Below are positions 26,887 through 35,548 of a DNA stretch of 60,485 bases, piece after piece (the stretch's first letter is position 1; every line of letters begins with the position of its first letter). The stretch spans positions 1-60,485 of the forward strand of contig VGBL01000009.1 of NCBI GenBank assembly GCA_016870515.1, written 5' to 3'. The translations under genes and the position numbers were made by a program. The notes beneath the pieces were generated by a model. That model did no database searches, was not told the DNA's origin, and was given only the letters and a program-made list of their open reading frames with translations. This stretch comes from Actinomycetota bacterium. Lineage in GTDB: Bacteria > Actinomycetota > Actinomycetes > S36-B12.

Positions 26887-28554
26887 CTACACCCCGGTTG
26901 TCGACCGCGGATATGCGATGTCCGGGTCCGTCATCACATTGACGAGGTAGGGCACGCCCGAGTCGAATGCGCGGTCGAGTGCGGGCCCGATGTCGCCCGG
27001 ACGCGTGATCGTCTCGCCGGCGCCGCCAAGTGCCTTCACGACCTCGTCGTACGCCGTGGGCTGCAGATCGGCGGCAACGTCGTAGCCATACAGAAAGCGC
27101 ATCGGATGGCGCTCGAGATTCCAGCCCCTGTTGTTGCCGACGACGATGACCACCGGCAGGTCGTGGCGCACGAGCGAATCGACGTCGATCAGCGAGAAAC
27201 CCGCGGCCCCATCGCCGAGGAGCAGCACAACCTGCGATGCAGGGTGGGCGAGTCGGGCGGCCATGGCGTATCCCGGACCGGTGCCGAGGCAGCCATAGGG
27301 CCCCGGATCGAGCCAGTGCCCGGGTCGCCGCGGCTCGACGTAGCGACCGGCAAAGGAGACGAAGTCGCCACCATCGCCGATGACCACGGCGTCGTTGGCC
27401 AGCCGCGGCATGAGTTCGCCGTAGACGCGCGCTGGGTGGATCGGGTCGGCCTCACTGGCGAGGTCGACCGCATCCCCCGCGATGGCGGCGACAGCGCGCT
27501 CTCGAAGCCGGATGGACCAGTCGGATATCGGGAGCGGGTCGGGGAGCTCGCGCACGAGTGCCAGGAACGCACTGCCGAGATCGCCGCTCGCGCAGGCCGC
27601 GAGGTCGAGGTGGCCCGCGAGCTGCCCCGGGGAGTCGACGATGTGCACGACCGGAGCGGGCGGATCGCCGAAGCGTCCGTAGCCGAGTCGGAAGTCCAGC
27701 GGTGTGCCGACAACCATGACCAGATCGGCTGCGGCGAACGCCGCTCCGCGCGCGCGGGTCACGAGCAGCGGGTGGTCGGGCGGGAGTATTCCTCGGGCCA
27801 TGCCGTTGGCAATGACGGGCACGCCGGTCGCATCGACGAAGGCACGAGCGGCCATCTCCGCACCGTCGGCCCACACGTCGCTGCCGAGCACCAGAAGCGG
27901 CCGCTGGGCACGTCGCAGCAGTTCGGCGATGCGGGCAATGTCCTGCGGATCCAAAGTGGCCATCGAGCGGTGGTCGTCGATCGGGGCGGCGTACTCCGCG
28001 GGAGTGAAGAGGATGTCCATGGGCACATCGACGAAGACCGGACCTCGGTGCGCGCTTCCCGCGAGTGTGAATGCGGCATCGACAGCCCGCCCGACGCCGG
28101 CCGCATCGTGCACTGTCGACGCTGCCTTGGTCACGGGAGCGAGCAGCGGCGGGTGGTCGATCTCCTGAAGTGCGCCCGATCCCCATCGTCCATCGGGTGC
28201 ACGTCCACCGAGCAGCACCAGTGGCGATCCGTTGACCCAGGCGCCCGCCACGGCGCTGACCGCATTGGTCACTCCCGGACCGGCGGTTACGGCAGCGAAG
28301 CCTGGCACGCGCGTCAACTTGCCGGTGGCCTCGGCGGCGAAGACGGCGGTTTGCTCATGGCGGACATCCACCAGGCGCAAGGGGCCCGGCGTGCCCGACT
28401 CGACGGCCGCTGCGCCGCCGACGGCGGCGTCGTACAGCGGGAAGATGTGCGCGCCAGAGAGCGTGAACAGCGTGGTGACCCCGTGGTGTACGGCCGCCTC
28501 GATGGCCTGTGTCCCGCCGTGGGCAGCCGGCCGCGTCGGGCGCGTGTCGGTCAT
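26887..28554 (-). CDS. Thiamine-pyrophosphate enzyme, acetolactate synthase-like
   Basis: 555-aa TPP-dependent enzyme with the three-domain order of the ALS/IlvG/oxalyl-CoA decarboxylase group. VDVRHEQTAVFAAEATGKL carries the catalytic Glu, and PGVTNAVSAVAGA and the central domain GSDVWADGAEM follow. The TPP-Mg motif is LLLGDGAAGFSLIDVDSLVRHDLPVVIVVGNN. It lacks the usual ilvB-ilvN pairing (no regulatory subunit nearby), so acetolactate synthesis for branched-chain amino acids is unlikely; a 2-hydroxyacyl-CoA lyase or orphan decarboxylase role is possible. It converges with the M23 gene. Confidence 0.85.
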   Translation of the reverse strand: MTDTRPTRPAAHGGTQAIEAAVHHGVTTLFTLSGAHIFPLYDAAVGGAAAVESGTPGPLRLVDVRHEQTAVFAAEATGKLTRVPGFAAVTAGPGVTNAVSAVAGAWVNGSPLVLLGGRAPDGRWGSGALQEIDHPPLLAPVTKAASTVHDAAGVGRAVDAAFTLAGSAHRGPVFVDVPMDILFTPAEYAAPIDDHRSMATLDPQDIARIAELLRRAQRPLLVLGSDVWADGAEMAARAFVDATGVPVIANGMARGILPPDHPLLVTRARGAAFAAADLVMVVGTPLDFRLGYGRFGDPPAPVVHIVDSPGQLAGHLDLAACASGDLGSAFLALVRELPDPLPISDWSIRLRERAVAAIAGDAVDLASEADPIHPARVYGELMPRLANDAVVIGDGGDFVSFAGRYVEPRRPGHWLDPGPYGCLGTGPGYAMAARLAHPASQVVLLLGDGAAGFSLIDVDSLVRHDLPVVIVVGNNRGWNLERHPMRFLYGYDVAADLQPTAYDEVVKALGGAGETITRPGDIGPALDRAFDSGVPYLVNVMTDPDIAYPRSTTGV

Positions 28555-28560
28555 CGTCGA

Positions 28561-28647
28561 CTACAACAGGACGAGCGTCAGGATGCTCGCACCCAGGGCG
28601 ACGAGCACGACGATGGCTACGACGGTTATCAGCGTCTTGTTCTGCAC
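28561..28647 (-). CDS. Small single-span membrane protein, 28 aa
   Basis: GTG at 28647 preceded by GAAGGGA at five nt. The product is QNKTL followed by an uninterrupted hydrophobic helix (ITVVAIVVLVALGASILTLVLL) and stop TAG. It is just upstream of the TPP-enzyme gene on the same strand and divergent from pdtaS. No homologue is recognised; size and composition suit a membrane peptide or an unannotated leader-like protein. Confidence 0.5.
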   Translation of the reverse strand: MQNKTLITVVAIVVLVALGASILTLVLL

Positions 28648-28721
28648 GGGTATCCCTTCGACGACATGGCAGGTTACCGGGTGCGGGGGGAAGGCCCCAG
28701 CGAAGGCGTAACCTCGCCTCC

Positions 28722-30185
28722 GTGGGCTCACTCGACCGCCTGGCGCAGGAGCGCACCGACCTGTCGCCGGAGGAGATAGAGTGCCTCCAGTCGCTCATCG
28801 GTGCGTGGGGGCTCGTGGCCGATCTGGCCCTGTCCGACCTGGTGCTGTGGCTGCCCACGTGGAACGCCGGCGGCTGGGTGGCCGCTGGCCTGGTACGTCC
28901 GGCCACGGCGCCCACATCGGTGCCGGAGGACCTCGTCGGCTCCTTCAATCCCCGGGGACGCGCCCCGGATCTGGACCTGGCCTTGACCACGGGGCGCGCC
29001 GTGCACCACCGCGAAGCCGGCTCCCACATGCCCACGGCTGTCGAGACACTTCCCCTGCGGGCACCCGCCGACGCCCTCGGCCACGGCCGCGTCATCGCCG
29101 TACTCGCGCGCCATCTCGTCACGCGCAGCGGAGGTCGACTCGAGGAGGTCTACCTCGAGACGGCCGACCTCCTGCTCGACATGGCAGCTTCCGGCGCGTT
29201 CCCGCTGCCCGGCTTCGATGCGTCGGCGGCGCCCCCGCGTGTGGGAGACGGCCTGATTCGTCTCTCTCCGGGTGGCGTCGTCGACTTCGCCAGTCCCAAC
29301 GCAATCTCGGCCTTCCGTCGCCTCGGACTCGCGCCCGCGCTGGAAGGAAGCGAGCTATCGCGCGTGGCCACGCGCCTGTCGCATCGCCCCGGCCCCGCAG
29401 ACGAGCGCGTCGCCCTCGTGGTGGGCGGCCGGGCATCGGGCGATGCGGAGATCGAGAATGCCTCGGCTTCGGTCAGCCTCCGCGCTGTCCCGCTCGTCGA
29501 CGCCTCGGGCCCGCGCGGAGCGATCGTGCTCGTGCGCGACATCACCGACCTGAAGCGTGGCGAGCGAGCGCTGCTGAGCAAGGAGGCCTCGCTGCGCGAG
29601 GTCCACCACCGAGTGAAGAACAATCTCCAGACCGTGGGGGCGCTCCTGCGCCTGCAGTCGCGCCGGGTGACCGCCGAGGAGGCCCGGGAGGCATTGGCTG
29701 AGGCGGGCCGGCGAGTCTCCGCCATCGCGGCCGTCCACGAGATCCTGGCTCGCGAGCCGGGTGATTCGGTGGATTTCGACGATGTCATCGACAGCCTGCT
29801 CAGCCTGGCGCGTGAGCTCTCACCGGCCTACGCGTCGGGCACGACACTGCCGCACATCGAGCGATCGGGTCACGCTGGCACCGTGAGCACCGATGCCGCA
29901 GGGCCACCCGCGATGGCAGTCTCGGAGATCGTGCACAACGCGGTCGAACATGCGCACGCGGCACATATCAGCGTGCGGCCTGCACGCTGGAACGATCGCA
30001 TCGTCGTCCATGTCATCGACGATGGCGTGGGCATCGAAGACGATCAGGCAGAGGGACTCGGGTTGCAGATCGTGCGCATGCTCATCGAAGAAGACCTGCG
30101 TGGCTCGCTGACCTTGGGGCGTCGCGAGTCTGGGGGTACGTCAGCGGAGATATCGGTGCCGGAGGCCTCGGGGGAGGATCACTAG
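28722..30185 (+). CDS. pdtaS: Sensor histidine kinase PdtaS
   Basis: 487-aa cytosolic HWE/HisKA_2-type kinase. An N-terminal GAF-like domain (to about residue 155) precedes a PAS-like domain (about 165-285). The phospho-acceptor helix is REVHHRVKNNLQTVGALLRL. The ATPase domain has EIVHNAVEHAH (N-box) and IDDGVG (G-box). This is the layout of PdtaS, which signals to the ANTAR RNA-binding regulator PdtaR; pdtaR is not in the window. Position beside whiB1 matches mycobacteria. GTG start at 28722. Confidence 0.9.
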   Translation: MGSLDRLAQERTDLSPEEIECLQSLIGAWGLVADLALSDLVLWLPTWNAGGWVAAGLVRPATAPTSVPEDLVGSFNPRGRAPDLDLALTTGRAVHHREAGSHMPTAVETLPLRAPADALGHGRVIAVLARHLVTRSGGRLEEVYLETADLLLDMAASGAFPLPGFDASAAPPRVGDGLIRLSPGGVVDFASPNAISAFRRLGLAPALEGSELSRVATRLSHRPGPADERVALVVGGRASGDAEIENASASVSLRAVPLVDASGPRGAIVLVRDITDLKRGERALLSKEASLREVHHRVKNNLQTVGALLRLQSRRVTAEEAREALAEAGRRVSAIAAVHEILAREPGDSVDFDDVIDSLLSLARELSPAYASGTTLPHIERSGHAGTVSTDAAGPPAMAVSEIVHNAVEHAHAAHISVRPARWNDRIVVHVIDDGVGIEDDQAEGLGLQIVRMLIEEDLRGSLTLGRRESGGTSAEISVPEASGEDH

Positions 30186-30189
30186 GGGG

Positions 30190-30444
30190 TCAGGCAGTGC
30201 TGCGGGCCCGCAAGCGGGCGTTGCGGCGCTTGAGCGCGCGACGCTCGTCCTCGCTGAGCCCTCCCCAGACGCCGGCGTCCTGGCCGGTGTCGAGGGCCCA
30301 CTGCAGGCACTCGTCGATGACATCGCAGTGGCGGCAGACAGCCTTGGCTTCCTCGATTTGAAGAAGGGCTGGCCCGGTAGTGCCGATCGGGAAGAAGAGC
30401 TCGGGATCCTCGTCGCGGCATGCGGCGGTGTGTCGCCAGTCCAT
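30190..30444 (-). CDS. whiB1: WhiB-family iron-sulfur transcription factor WhiB1
   Basis: 84-aa Wbl protein. Cluster ligands are C9, C37, C40 and C46, followed by the G[VI]WGG turn (58-62) and a basic C-terminal helix (RRALKRRNARLRA). Sequence and position between pdtaS and a diacylglycerol kinase gene match WhiB1, an essential NO-sensitive [4Fe-4S] regulator that binds the primary sigma factor in mycobacteria. It converges with pdtaS, leaving 4 nt. The 214-nt upstream spacer (30445-30658) holds no other gene. Confidence 0.93.
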   Translation of the reverse strand: MDWRHTAACRDEDPELFFPIGTTGPALLQIEEAKAVCRHCDVIDECLQWALDTGQDAGVWGGLSEDERRALKRRNARLRARSTA

Positions 30445-30658
30445 GACTTGTTCCCTCCAACGCTTGTGAGGCGATTCACCTGCCCCTCGCCGAGGCCCGC
30501 CATTTAGCGGGAAGCGTGGGGATGGAACGCTTCAGTCCTATAAGGGTCGCAGACCCCCTGGGTCTCCACAAGGTGAATCGACCAGGTCACCGGATTTCCA
30601 GCATGTCGGTTTCGTCACAAAACGGTCGCGGCACTACCGATAATCGGACGTTGTCCTC

Positions 30659-31615
30659 TCAGCAGAAGACCCCGAGGACGTCGGGCGCGCTGCTGAAGGC
30701 CACCCGCTGGACCTCGCCCAGCCCCTCTCCGTCGATCTGCAGGTGGGTGGGTCGCCGGGCCTCGATGGACAACTCCGCCAGGTCATGGCGGACGGCCAGG
30801 CTCCTCCTGGTCGAGCCCGCGTCGCTCCCGGCGAGCATGCGGCGAGCCACGCGCAGCGCGGTGACCACCCCCATGCGCCGCACAGCGAAGAGGTCGAGGC
30901 CGGTGTCGAAGGAGGCCCGGGGGCACGGGTTGACGGCGTAGGCGCCGAAGTAGGTCCACGGAGCCGTGTTCTGCACGATGGCGAGAAAGACGTCGTCGAG
31001 GGGCTCTTCGCCGGGCACCTCGATGCGCAGCGGCGGATCCTTGCGCTCGGTGCGAAGGAAGTACTGGCGCAAGGTCGTCGTGAAGTAGCGACCCGGAGTG
31101 GCCTCGTGTCCCAGCGCCCGGTCGGCTTCCATCGCCGCGATGATCTCGGCATCGACACCGAGGCCCGCATTGGCCAGAAACCATCGGGGCGTCGACGTGT
31201 GGCCGACCGGGCTGGTGATGGCGGCGGTGCCGAGTCCGACGCGACATACGCGATGCGCGCTGATGGCCTCGAGTAGCACTCCCGTGGCTTCGACGGGATC
31301 GGCCGGCAGGTCGAGTGAGCGGGCGAAGACATTCGCACTGCCCCCCGGCACCGTTGCCAGCAGGGGTACGTCGTCACCGGGGCCTGCCGACAGCATTCCG
31401 TTGACGACCTCGTTGATGGTGCCGTCGCCGCCGAGCGTGCACACGATGCCGAGGTGCTCGCGCCGCGCGCGCTCGCCTAGGGCCCATGCGTGACCCCGGT
31501 GCTCCGTCGTGACGATCTCGAGGTCGATGGCATCGCCGAGGGCCCGGACGAGCACGTCGCGAACGCGCGGGGAGGTCGTCGTGGCGTGGGGGTTGACCAC
31601 GAGGAGGCCGCGCAC
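30659..31615 (-). CDS. Diacylglycerol/sphingosine kinase-family lipid kinase
   Basis: 318-aa DAGK_cat protein. NPHA near the N-terminus, the nucleotide motif LGGDGTINEVVNGML, VPGGSANVFARSL and the metal-site region of the second domain (NAGLGVDAEI, then DDVFLAIVQN) are present. Related to YegS/DgkB and to Rv3218, which neighbours whiB1 in M. tuberculosis (from memory). It probably phosphorylates diacylglycerol or another lipid for phospholipid recycling. Cytoplasmic, acting at the membrane surface. Confidence 0.9.
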   Translation of the reverse strand: MRGLLVVNPHATTTSPRVRDVLVRALGDAIDLEIVTTEHRGHAWALGERARREHLGIVCTLGGDGTINEVVNGMLSAGPGDDVPLLATVPGGSANVFARSLDLPADPVEATGVLLEAISAHRVCRVGLGTAAITSPVGHTSTPRWFLANAGLGVDAEIIAAMEADRALGHEATPGRYFTTTLRQYFLRTERKDPPLRIEVPGEEPLDDVFLAIVQNTAPWTYFGAYAVNPCPRASFDTGLDLFAVRRMGVVTALRVARRMLAGSDAGSTRRSLAVRHDLAELSIEARRPTHLQIDGEGLGEVQRVAFSSAPDVLGVFC

Positions 31616-31637
31616 CCGCTCACCCTAGTCTGGTCGC

Positions 31638-32048
31638 ATGACCGCGATGCCGATGTCGACGGGGCTGAAAGTGGCCGCGCTTATCGCCCTCACCGAGGGT
31701 GCTGCGCTCGTGGCCTACGGCCTCTACGTCATCGTCCAGGTAGCCCGGGTCGGCATCACCGGGCCGTCGCCGGTCTCCAACGTCCAGTCGGTGACGCTGC
31801 AGATCGCCATCTTCCTCGCATTCGGAGCCGGCCTCCTTCTTGTCGCGTGGGGCCTGTGGCGTGCCAGGCGATGGGGGCGAGCGCCCGCAGTGATCGGGCA
31901 ACTGCTGGGGCTCGTCGTTGGCGTGCCGCTGGTGGGCGCCCCTGGCGGGGTGGAGCGCGCGGTGGGCATCCTCGTGGTTGCCCTGGCCATAGCGGCCCTG
32001 GTCTGCCTCTTCCTGCCCTCCACGACCCGGGCGCTGCTGGAGGAGTAG
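31638..32048 (+). CDS. Four-helix integral membrane protein, unknown function
   Basis: 136 aa with four hydrophobic helices (about residues 10-32, 50-72, 80-98 and 105-127) and a positively charged loop after helix 2 (RARRWGR). The start at 31638 follows 22 nt from the divergent lipid kinase gene. The pattern is that of small actinobacterial membrane proteins of undefined role. No domain is recognised with confidence. Confidence 0.75.
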   Translation: MTAMPMSTGLKVAALIALTEGAALVAYGLYVIVQVARVGITGPSPVSNVQSVTLQIAIFLAFGAGLLLVAWGLWRARRWGRAPAVIGQLLGLVVGVPLVGAPGGVERAVGILVVALAIAALVCLFLPSTTRALLEE

Positions 32049-32109
32049 GCGGTGACGCGCGACGCCCGTTGAGTCGCATGCGGTGAAATCAAGCGCTCAG
32101 CCCCTACCG

Positions 32110-32520
32110 TGGCGGCTGCGACAACCGGGAGAGCGGCACGGTAGAGACCGTCCGTCAGCGCAAGGCACTGGGTGCTGTTTGGTTCATTGCCCCTGTGGTC
32201 GTCATCGTCCTGGCCTTCCTCACCCAGCGCATCGGCGAGTGGGGCTTCGGGATCGTCGTTGTGATCTTCCTGGCCATCTTGGCGATCACGGGCATCTGGA
32301 TGATCGCCACCGGGTGCGGCAACATCATCAGCAGCGCCATAGCCTGCGCACACAGCGCATCTTCGCGATCATCGGGCCGGCCGCCTCAGCGATGCTCGTG
32401 ATCAGTTACGTGGTCTCGCTGGCGTCCTCTCCGACGGCGATGAGCCACCTCCTCATGGGAGTCTGGCTATGCCTAGGCGCGATGTTCATCGACGGCCTGA
32501 TCGCTCTGCGCAAGTCCTAG
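32110..32520 (+). pseudogene. Frameshifted small membrane protein
   Basis: One frame reads VRQRKALGAVWFIAPVV, then three hydrophobic stretches to GNIISSAIA (about 32345). A different frame continues SLRTQRIFAIIGPAAS, then MLVISYVVSLASS and LLMGVWLCLGAMFIDGLIAL to TAG at 32518-32520. Joined, they give a four- to five-helix protein of about 130 residues. A frameshift near 32340 and the lack of a clear ATG/GTG with SD suggest a pseudogene, although a sequencing indel would look the same. Confidence 0.55.
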
Positions 32521-32996
32521 GGCGCGTCTGCGGCCAGGTCCGTCAGTGCGGGGCCGGCGACCCGCTGCACAGTCCACTCATCCTTCGGCACGGCTCCAAT
32601 GGAGCGGTAGAAGTCGATGGCCGACTGGTTCCAGTCCAGGACCCACCACTCCAGGCGCCCGTATCCGCGATCGATGCATATGCGCGCGAGCTCGGCGAGT
32701 AGCGCCTTGCCGTGTCCGTGACCGCGAAACTCCGGTCGCACGTAGAGGTCCTCGAGATAGACGCCGTGGCGGCCGAGCCACGTGGAGAAGTTGCGGAACC
32801 ACAGGGCGAACCCGACCGCAGCCCCGTCCTCCTCGGCGATGAGACCGAAGACGGCAGGGGAGGCACCGAAGAGGGCCGCGTGAAGGAGCTCCTCCGTGGC
32901 GACGACAGCGTTGGGCTCCCGTTCATACTCCGCCAGCTCGCGGATCATCGCGAGGATCTCGGGTACGTCGTAGGGTTGTGCAGACCTGATGGGCAT
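32517..32996 (-). CDS. GNAT acetyltransferase, diamine/SSAT-like
   Basis: 159 aa. The layout matches the spermidine/spermine acetyltransferase-like GNATs: IRSAQPYDVPEILAMIREL, AVGFALWFRNFSTWLGRHGVYLEDLYV, acetyl-CoA motif RPEFRGHGHGKALL, and WWVLDWNQSAIDFYRSIGA. The probable substrate is a polyamine, diamine or amino acid. Start ATG at 32996. Divergent from arsC with 25 nt between. Confidence 0.87.
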   Translation of the reverse strand: MPIRSAQPYDVPEILAMIRELAEYEREPNAVVATEELLHAALFGASPAVFGLIAEEDGAAVGFALWFRNFSTWLGRHGVYLEDLYVRPEFRGHGHGKALLAELARICIDRGYGRLEWWVLDWNQSAIDFYRSIGAVPKDEWTVQRVAGPALTDLAADAP

Positions 32997-33021
32997 GGGC
33001 ACAGTCTGCCGTGGAGGACAC

Positions 33022-33426
33022 GTGAAGCGCACGAGTGTGCTGTTTGTCTGCGTGCACAACGCCGGGCGATCCCAGATGGCGGCGGCCTACCTCACCGCTC
33101 TCGCGGGTGATCGCATCGAGGTGCGCTCGGCGGGCTCCGCACCCGCCGACGCGGTCAACCCCGCCGTGGTCGCCGCCATGGCCGAGGAAGGCATCGACAT
33201 AGCGGCGGAAGTACCCAAGGTGCTCACCACGGAGGCTGTGGAGGCCAGTGACTACGTCATCACGATGGGGTGTGGTGATGCGTGCCCGTTCTTCCCCGGC
33301 AAGGAGTATCTGGACTGGGTTCTGGAAGATCCGGCCGGCCAGGGCGTTGACGCCGTGCGTCCGATCCGAGACGAGATCCGATCGCGGGTGGAGGCACTGA
33401 TCGCCGAGATCGACTCCGGGCCATGA
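33022..33426 (+). CDS. arsC: Arsenate reductase, low-MW phosphatase type
   Basis: 134 aa. Catalytic P-loop CVHNAGRS (C10-X5-R16), then C84 and C88 in MGCGDACPFFPG and the DWVLEDPAGQ loop with the general-acid Asp. The MGCGDAC form is that of actinobacterial ArsC proteins, several of which use mycothiol and mycoredoxin. It reduces arsenate to arsenite in the cytoplasm. SD GGAGG precedes the GTG. It overlaps the aquaporin gene by 4 nt, so arsenite made here can leave through that channel. Confidence 0.9.
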   Translation: MKRTSVLFVCVHNAGRSQMAAAYLTALAGDRIEVRSAGSAPADAVNPAVVAAMAEEGIDIAAEVPKVLTTEAVEASDYVITMGCGDACPFFPGKEYLDWVLEDPAGQGVDAVRPIRDEIRSRVEALIAEIDSGP

Positions 33427-34139
33427 CGTCGGTGTCGTTGGGCCGTCGTCTGCTTGCCGAGGGGCTCGGCACGGCGATCCTGGTGGCCGCCGTCGTGGGC
33501 TCGGGCATCATGGGCGAGTCCCTGGCCGGTGGCAATGTGGCCCTTGCCCTGCTGGCCAACACCGCGGCGACCGCGGGAGTTCTCTTCGCGCTCATCGCCA
33601 CGCTTGGCCCGGTGTCTGGAGCCCACTTCAATCCTCTCGTCACGCTGGCCGACGCCTGGTTCGGTGGGACGCCGCGCCGTGACGTCGTGCCCTACATCGT
33701 CGTCCAGATTGTCGGAGCCTGCGTGGGCGCGATCCTGGCCAACCTGATGTTCGGGCTCGCCGCCATCACGGTGTCGACCCACGAGCGCACGGGAGCCGGG
33801 ATCTGGCTATCGGAGGCGGTGGCGGCCCTGGGGCTCCTGCTCGTCATCTTCGGCCTGGTGCGGTCCGGCCGCTCGACGTGGGTGGCGGCCGCGGTGGCCT
33901 GCTACATCGCGGGCGCGTACTGGTTCACGGCGTCGACCTCGTTCGCCAATCCGGCGGTGACCATCGGGCGCAGCCTGTCCGACACATTTACGGGGATCGC
34001 GCCGGCGAGCGTGCCAGCCTTCATCGTCGCGCAGTTTATCGGTGCCGTCGTGGCCGTCGTCCTTGTCACGGCGCTGTGGCCGCACCCAGCTGATCGCGAG
34101 ACGGCCGCCGCGATCGACATCCAGCCCGAGGATCGCTGA
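33423..34139 (+). CDS. MIP-family channel, AqpS-like arsenite exit pore
   Basis: 238-aa aquaglyceroporin-type protein with six membrane helices. The first half-helix motif is FNPL in place of NPA (GAHFNPLVTLAD); the second is NPAV (SFANPAVTIGR). The Arg after the second motif (IGR) keeps the selectivity filter. An NPL-variant MIP coupled by ATGA to arsC recalls AqpS of Sinorhizobium, which lets arsenite flow out instead of an ArsB pump. No arsR or arsB gene adjoins. Confidence 0.85.
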   Translation: MTSVSLGRRLLAEGLGTAILVAAVVGSGIMGESLAGGNVALALLANTAATAGVLFALIATLGPVSGAHFNPLVTLADAWFGGTPRRDVVPYIVVQIVGACVGAILANLMFGLAAITVSTHERTGAGIWLSEAVAALGLLLVIFGLVRSGRSTWVAAAVACYIAGAYWFTASTSFANPAVTIGRSLSDTFTGIAPASVPAFIVAQFIGAVVAVVLVTALWPHPADRETAAAIDIQPEDR

Positions 34140-35366
34140 CTAGACGGCAGCGTGGACCTCGTCGGCAGCGCGAATCCCGCTGCGCAGCGCACCCTCCATG
34201 AGCCCGGCCCAATCGCCCGCCGTGTGCTCGCCCGCAATGTGGACGCGACCCAGCGGAGCGCGAATGAGTTCCTCGTCTCCCGGTCGCGTCGCGGCGCCCG
34301 GGCCCGAATAGGCAAAGGTCGCCCACGGATCGTCGTCCCAGGTGCTCAGGAGCGCCTGGTCGGTCATGAGGTCCAGGTCAGGGCGAAGCGCACGCAGTGC
34401 CTCCGCCCACGACGAGGAGCCCTCGGTGACCATCAGGCCAGCGAGTGCGCCGGGCGATCCGGAGAAGCAGTGCGCGATCGGTTGCACCTCACCGCTGCCG
34501 TCGGTGGCGGTCCAGGTCCAGAAGCGGTGGCGAACGTCGATGACGGCGCTGGTCGGCGGCCGCTCGGCCAGGGGCACGTGCAGCTTCGCGGCGTGCCCGC
34601 GCACGAGCCGGGCCATGGCCTCTCGCTGCGCGTCCGGTAGGCCGGGCTCGATCGCCAGGCGCTCGAGCAGCGGGAGGGGGATCGCGATGACGACTCGGTC
34701 AGCATGGAGCACATCACCGTCGACGGTGACGTCGACTGCAGCACCTTCGGAGCGGACTGACGAGACGGGTGAGCGCAGTCGCACGCGGTCGCCCAGGTGC
34801 GCGGCAAGAGCCTTCGCGACGCCCTGGTTGCCTCCGGCCATCCGCGCTGTCGGCAGGGGCTGCAGGCTGGCGACGGAGTCGAGGAGGACGTGGGCGGACA
34901 GGCGGTCCTCCGACGCCGCCCAGCTGATGGCGGCGCGCGCGGCGAGGACCTCGTCGGCAGCCGGGTTCGTGCCGTGCTCGTCGAGGAAGGCCCGCAAAGT
35001 CGTCTCGCGGGGCACGCCCTCAGCGGCCGGCCGAAGGTCACGTGCGGCTGCGGCGACCTGCTCGGCGGTGATGGGAGTCGAGGCGTTGCGAGGGTCGCGG
35101 ACGTAGTAGGACATGCCGGAGGGTGCCGCCATCAGGCCGAAGCGTTGGGCGATCTCTCGCATGACGGTGTAGCCCTCGAGCACAAACTCCGCCCCACGCT
35201 CGACGACGGTGTCCGGGCGGCCAGGCTGCAGTTCTTGCGACCACACGCGCCCGCCCACCCGGTCGCGTGCCTCCAGCACCGTCACGTCGTACCCGAGTTG
35301 CACGAGTCAATCGGCGCAGGCCAGGCCGGCGAACCCTGCTCCGATGACGACGACGAGAGCAGTCAC
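34140..35366 (-). pseudogene. Flavin monoamine oxidase-type oxidoreductase interrupted by TGA
   Basis: A long frame (35303 to 34140) encodes an amine-oxidase body: VTVLEARDRVGGRVWS (FAD ribose motif), RMAGGNQGVAKALA, and RVHIAGEHTAGDWAGLMEGALRSG (C-terminal FAD motif). The N-terminal dinucleotide motif lies just upstream in the same frame from GTG at 35366: TALVVVIGAGFAGLACAD, then TGA (35309-35307), then LVQLGYDV. The stop replaces an expected Arg codon (CGA to TGA). Everything else is intact, so this is either a very recent pseudogene, a read-through case or a sequence error. Confidence 0.8.
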
Positions 35367-35499
35367 ACTCCCAGGCTAGTGGCGGGTCGGCCGGGGCCCG
35401 GACCAACCTCAAGGGAGTCTTCTCCTGCGGCGACCTGTACGACCGCCTCGAAGATCATGCAGGAGTAGTTCGTTCGAACGTCCTCTAGTAGACGACAGA

Positions 35500-35539
35500 A
35501 GAAGGCCCCCGCCCGGACCATTCCGGATGGGGGCCTTCT
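35500..35539 (-). terminator. Strong terminator after sodN
   Basis: AGAAGGCCCCC pairs perfectly with GGGGGCCTTCT across an 18-nt loop that itself contains CCGGA/TCCGG. It starts ten nt beyond the sodN stop on the minus strand and could also act on plus-strand read-through. Confidence 0.8.
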
Positions 35540-35548
35540 GAATGACAG

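Noticed and set aside
27106-28779. Plus-strand open frame of 557 codons opposite the TPP enzyme
   Set aside because: It mirrors the codon structure of the minus-strand TPP enzyme and is rich in Arg, Gly and His. The real pdtaS start lies in another frame after it.
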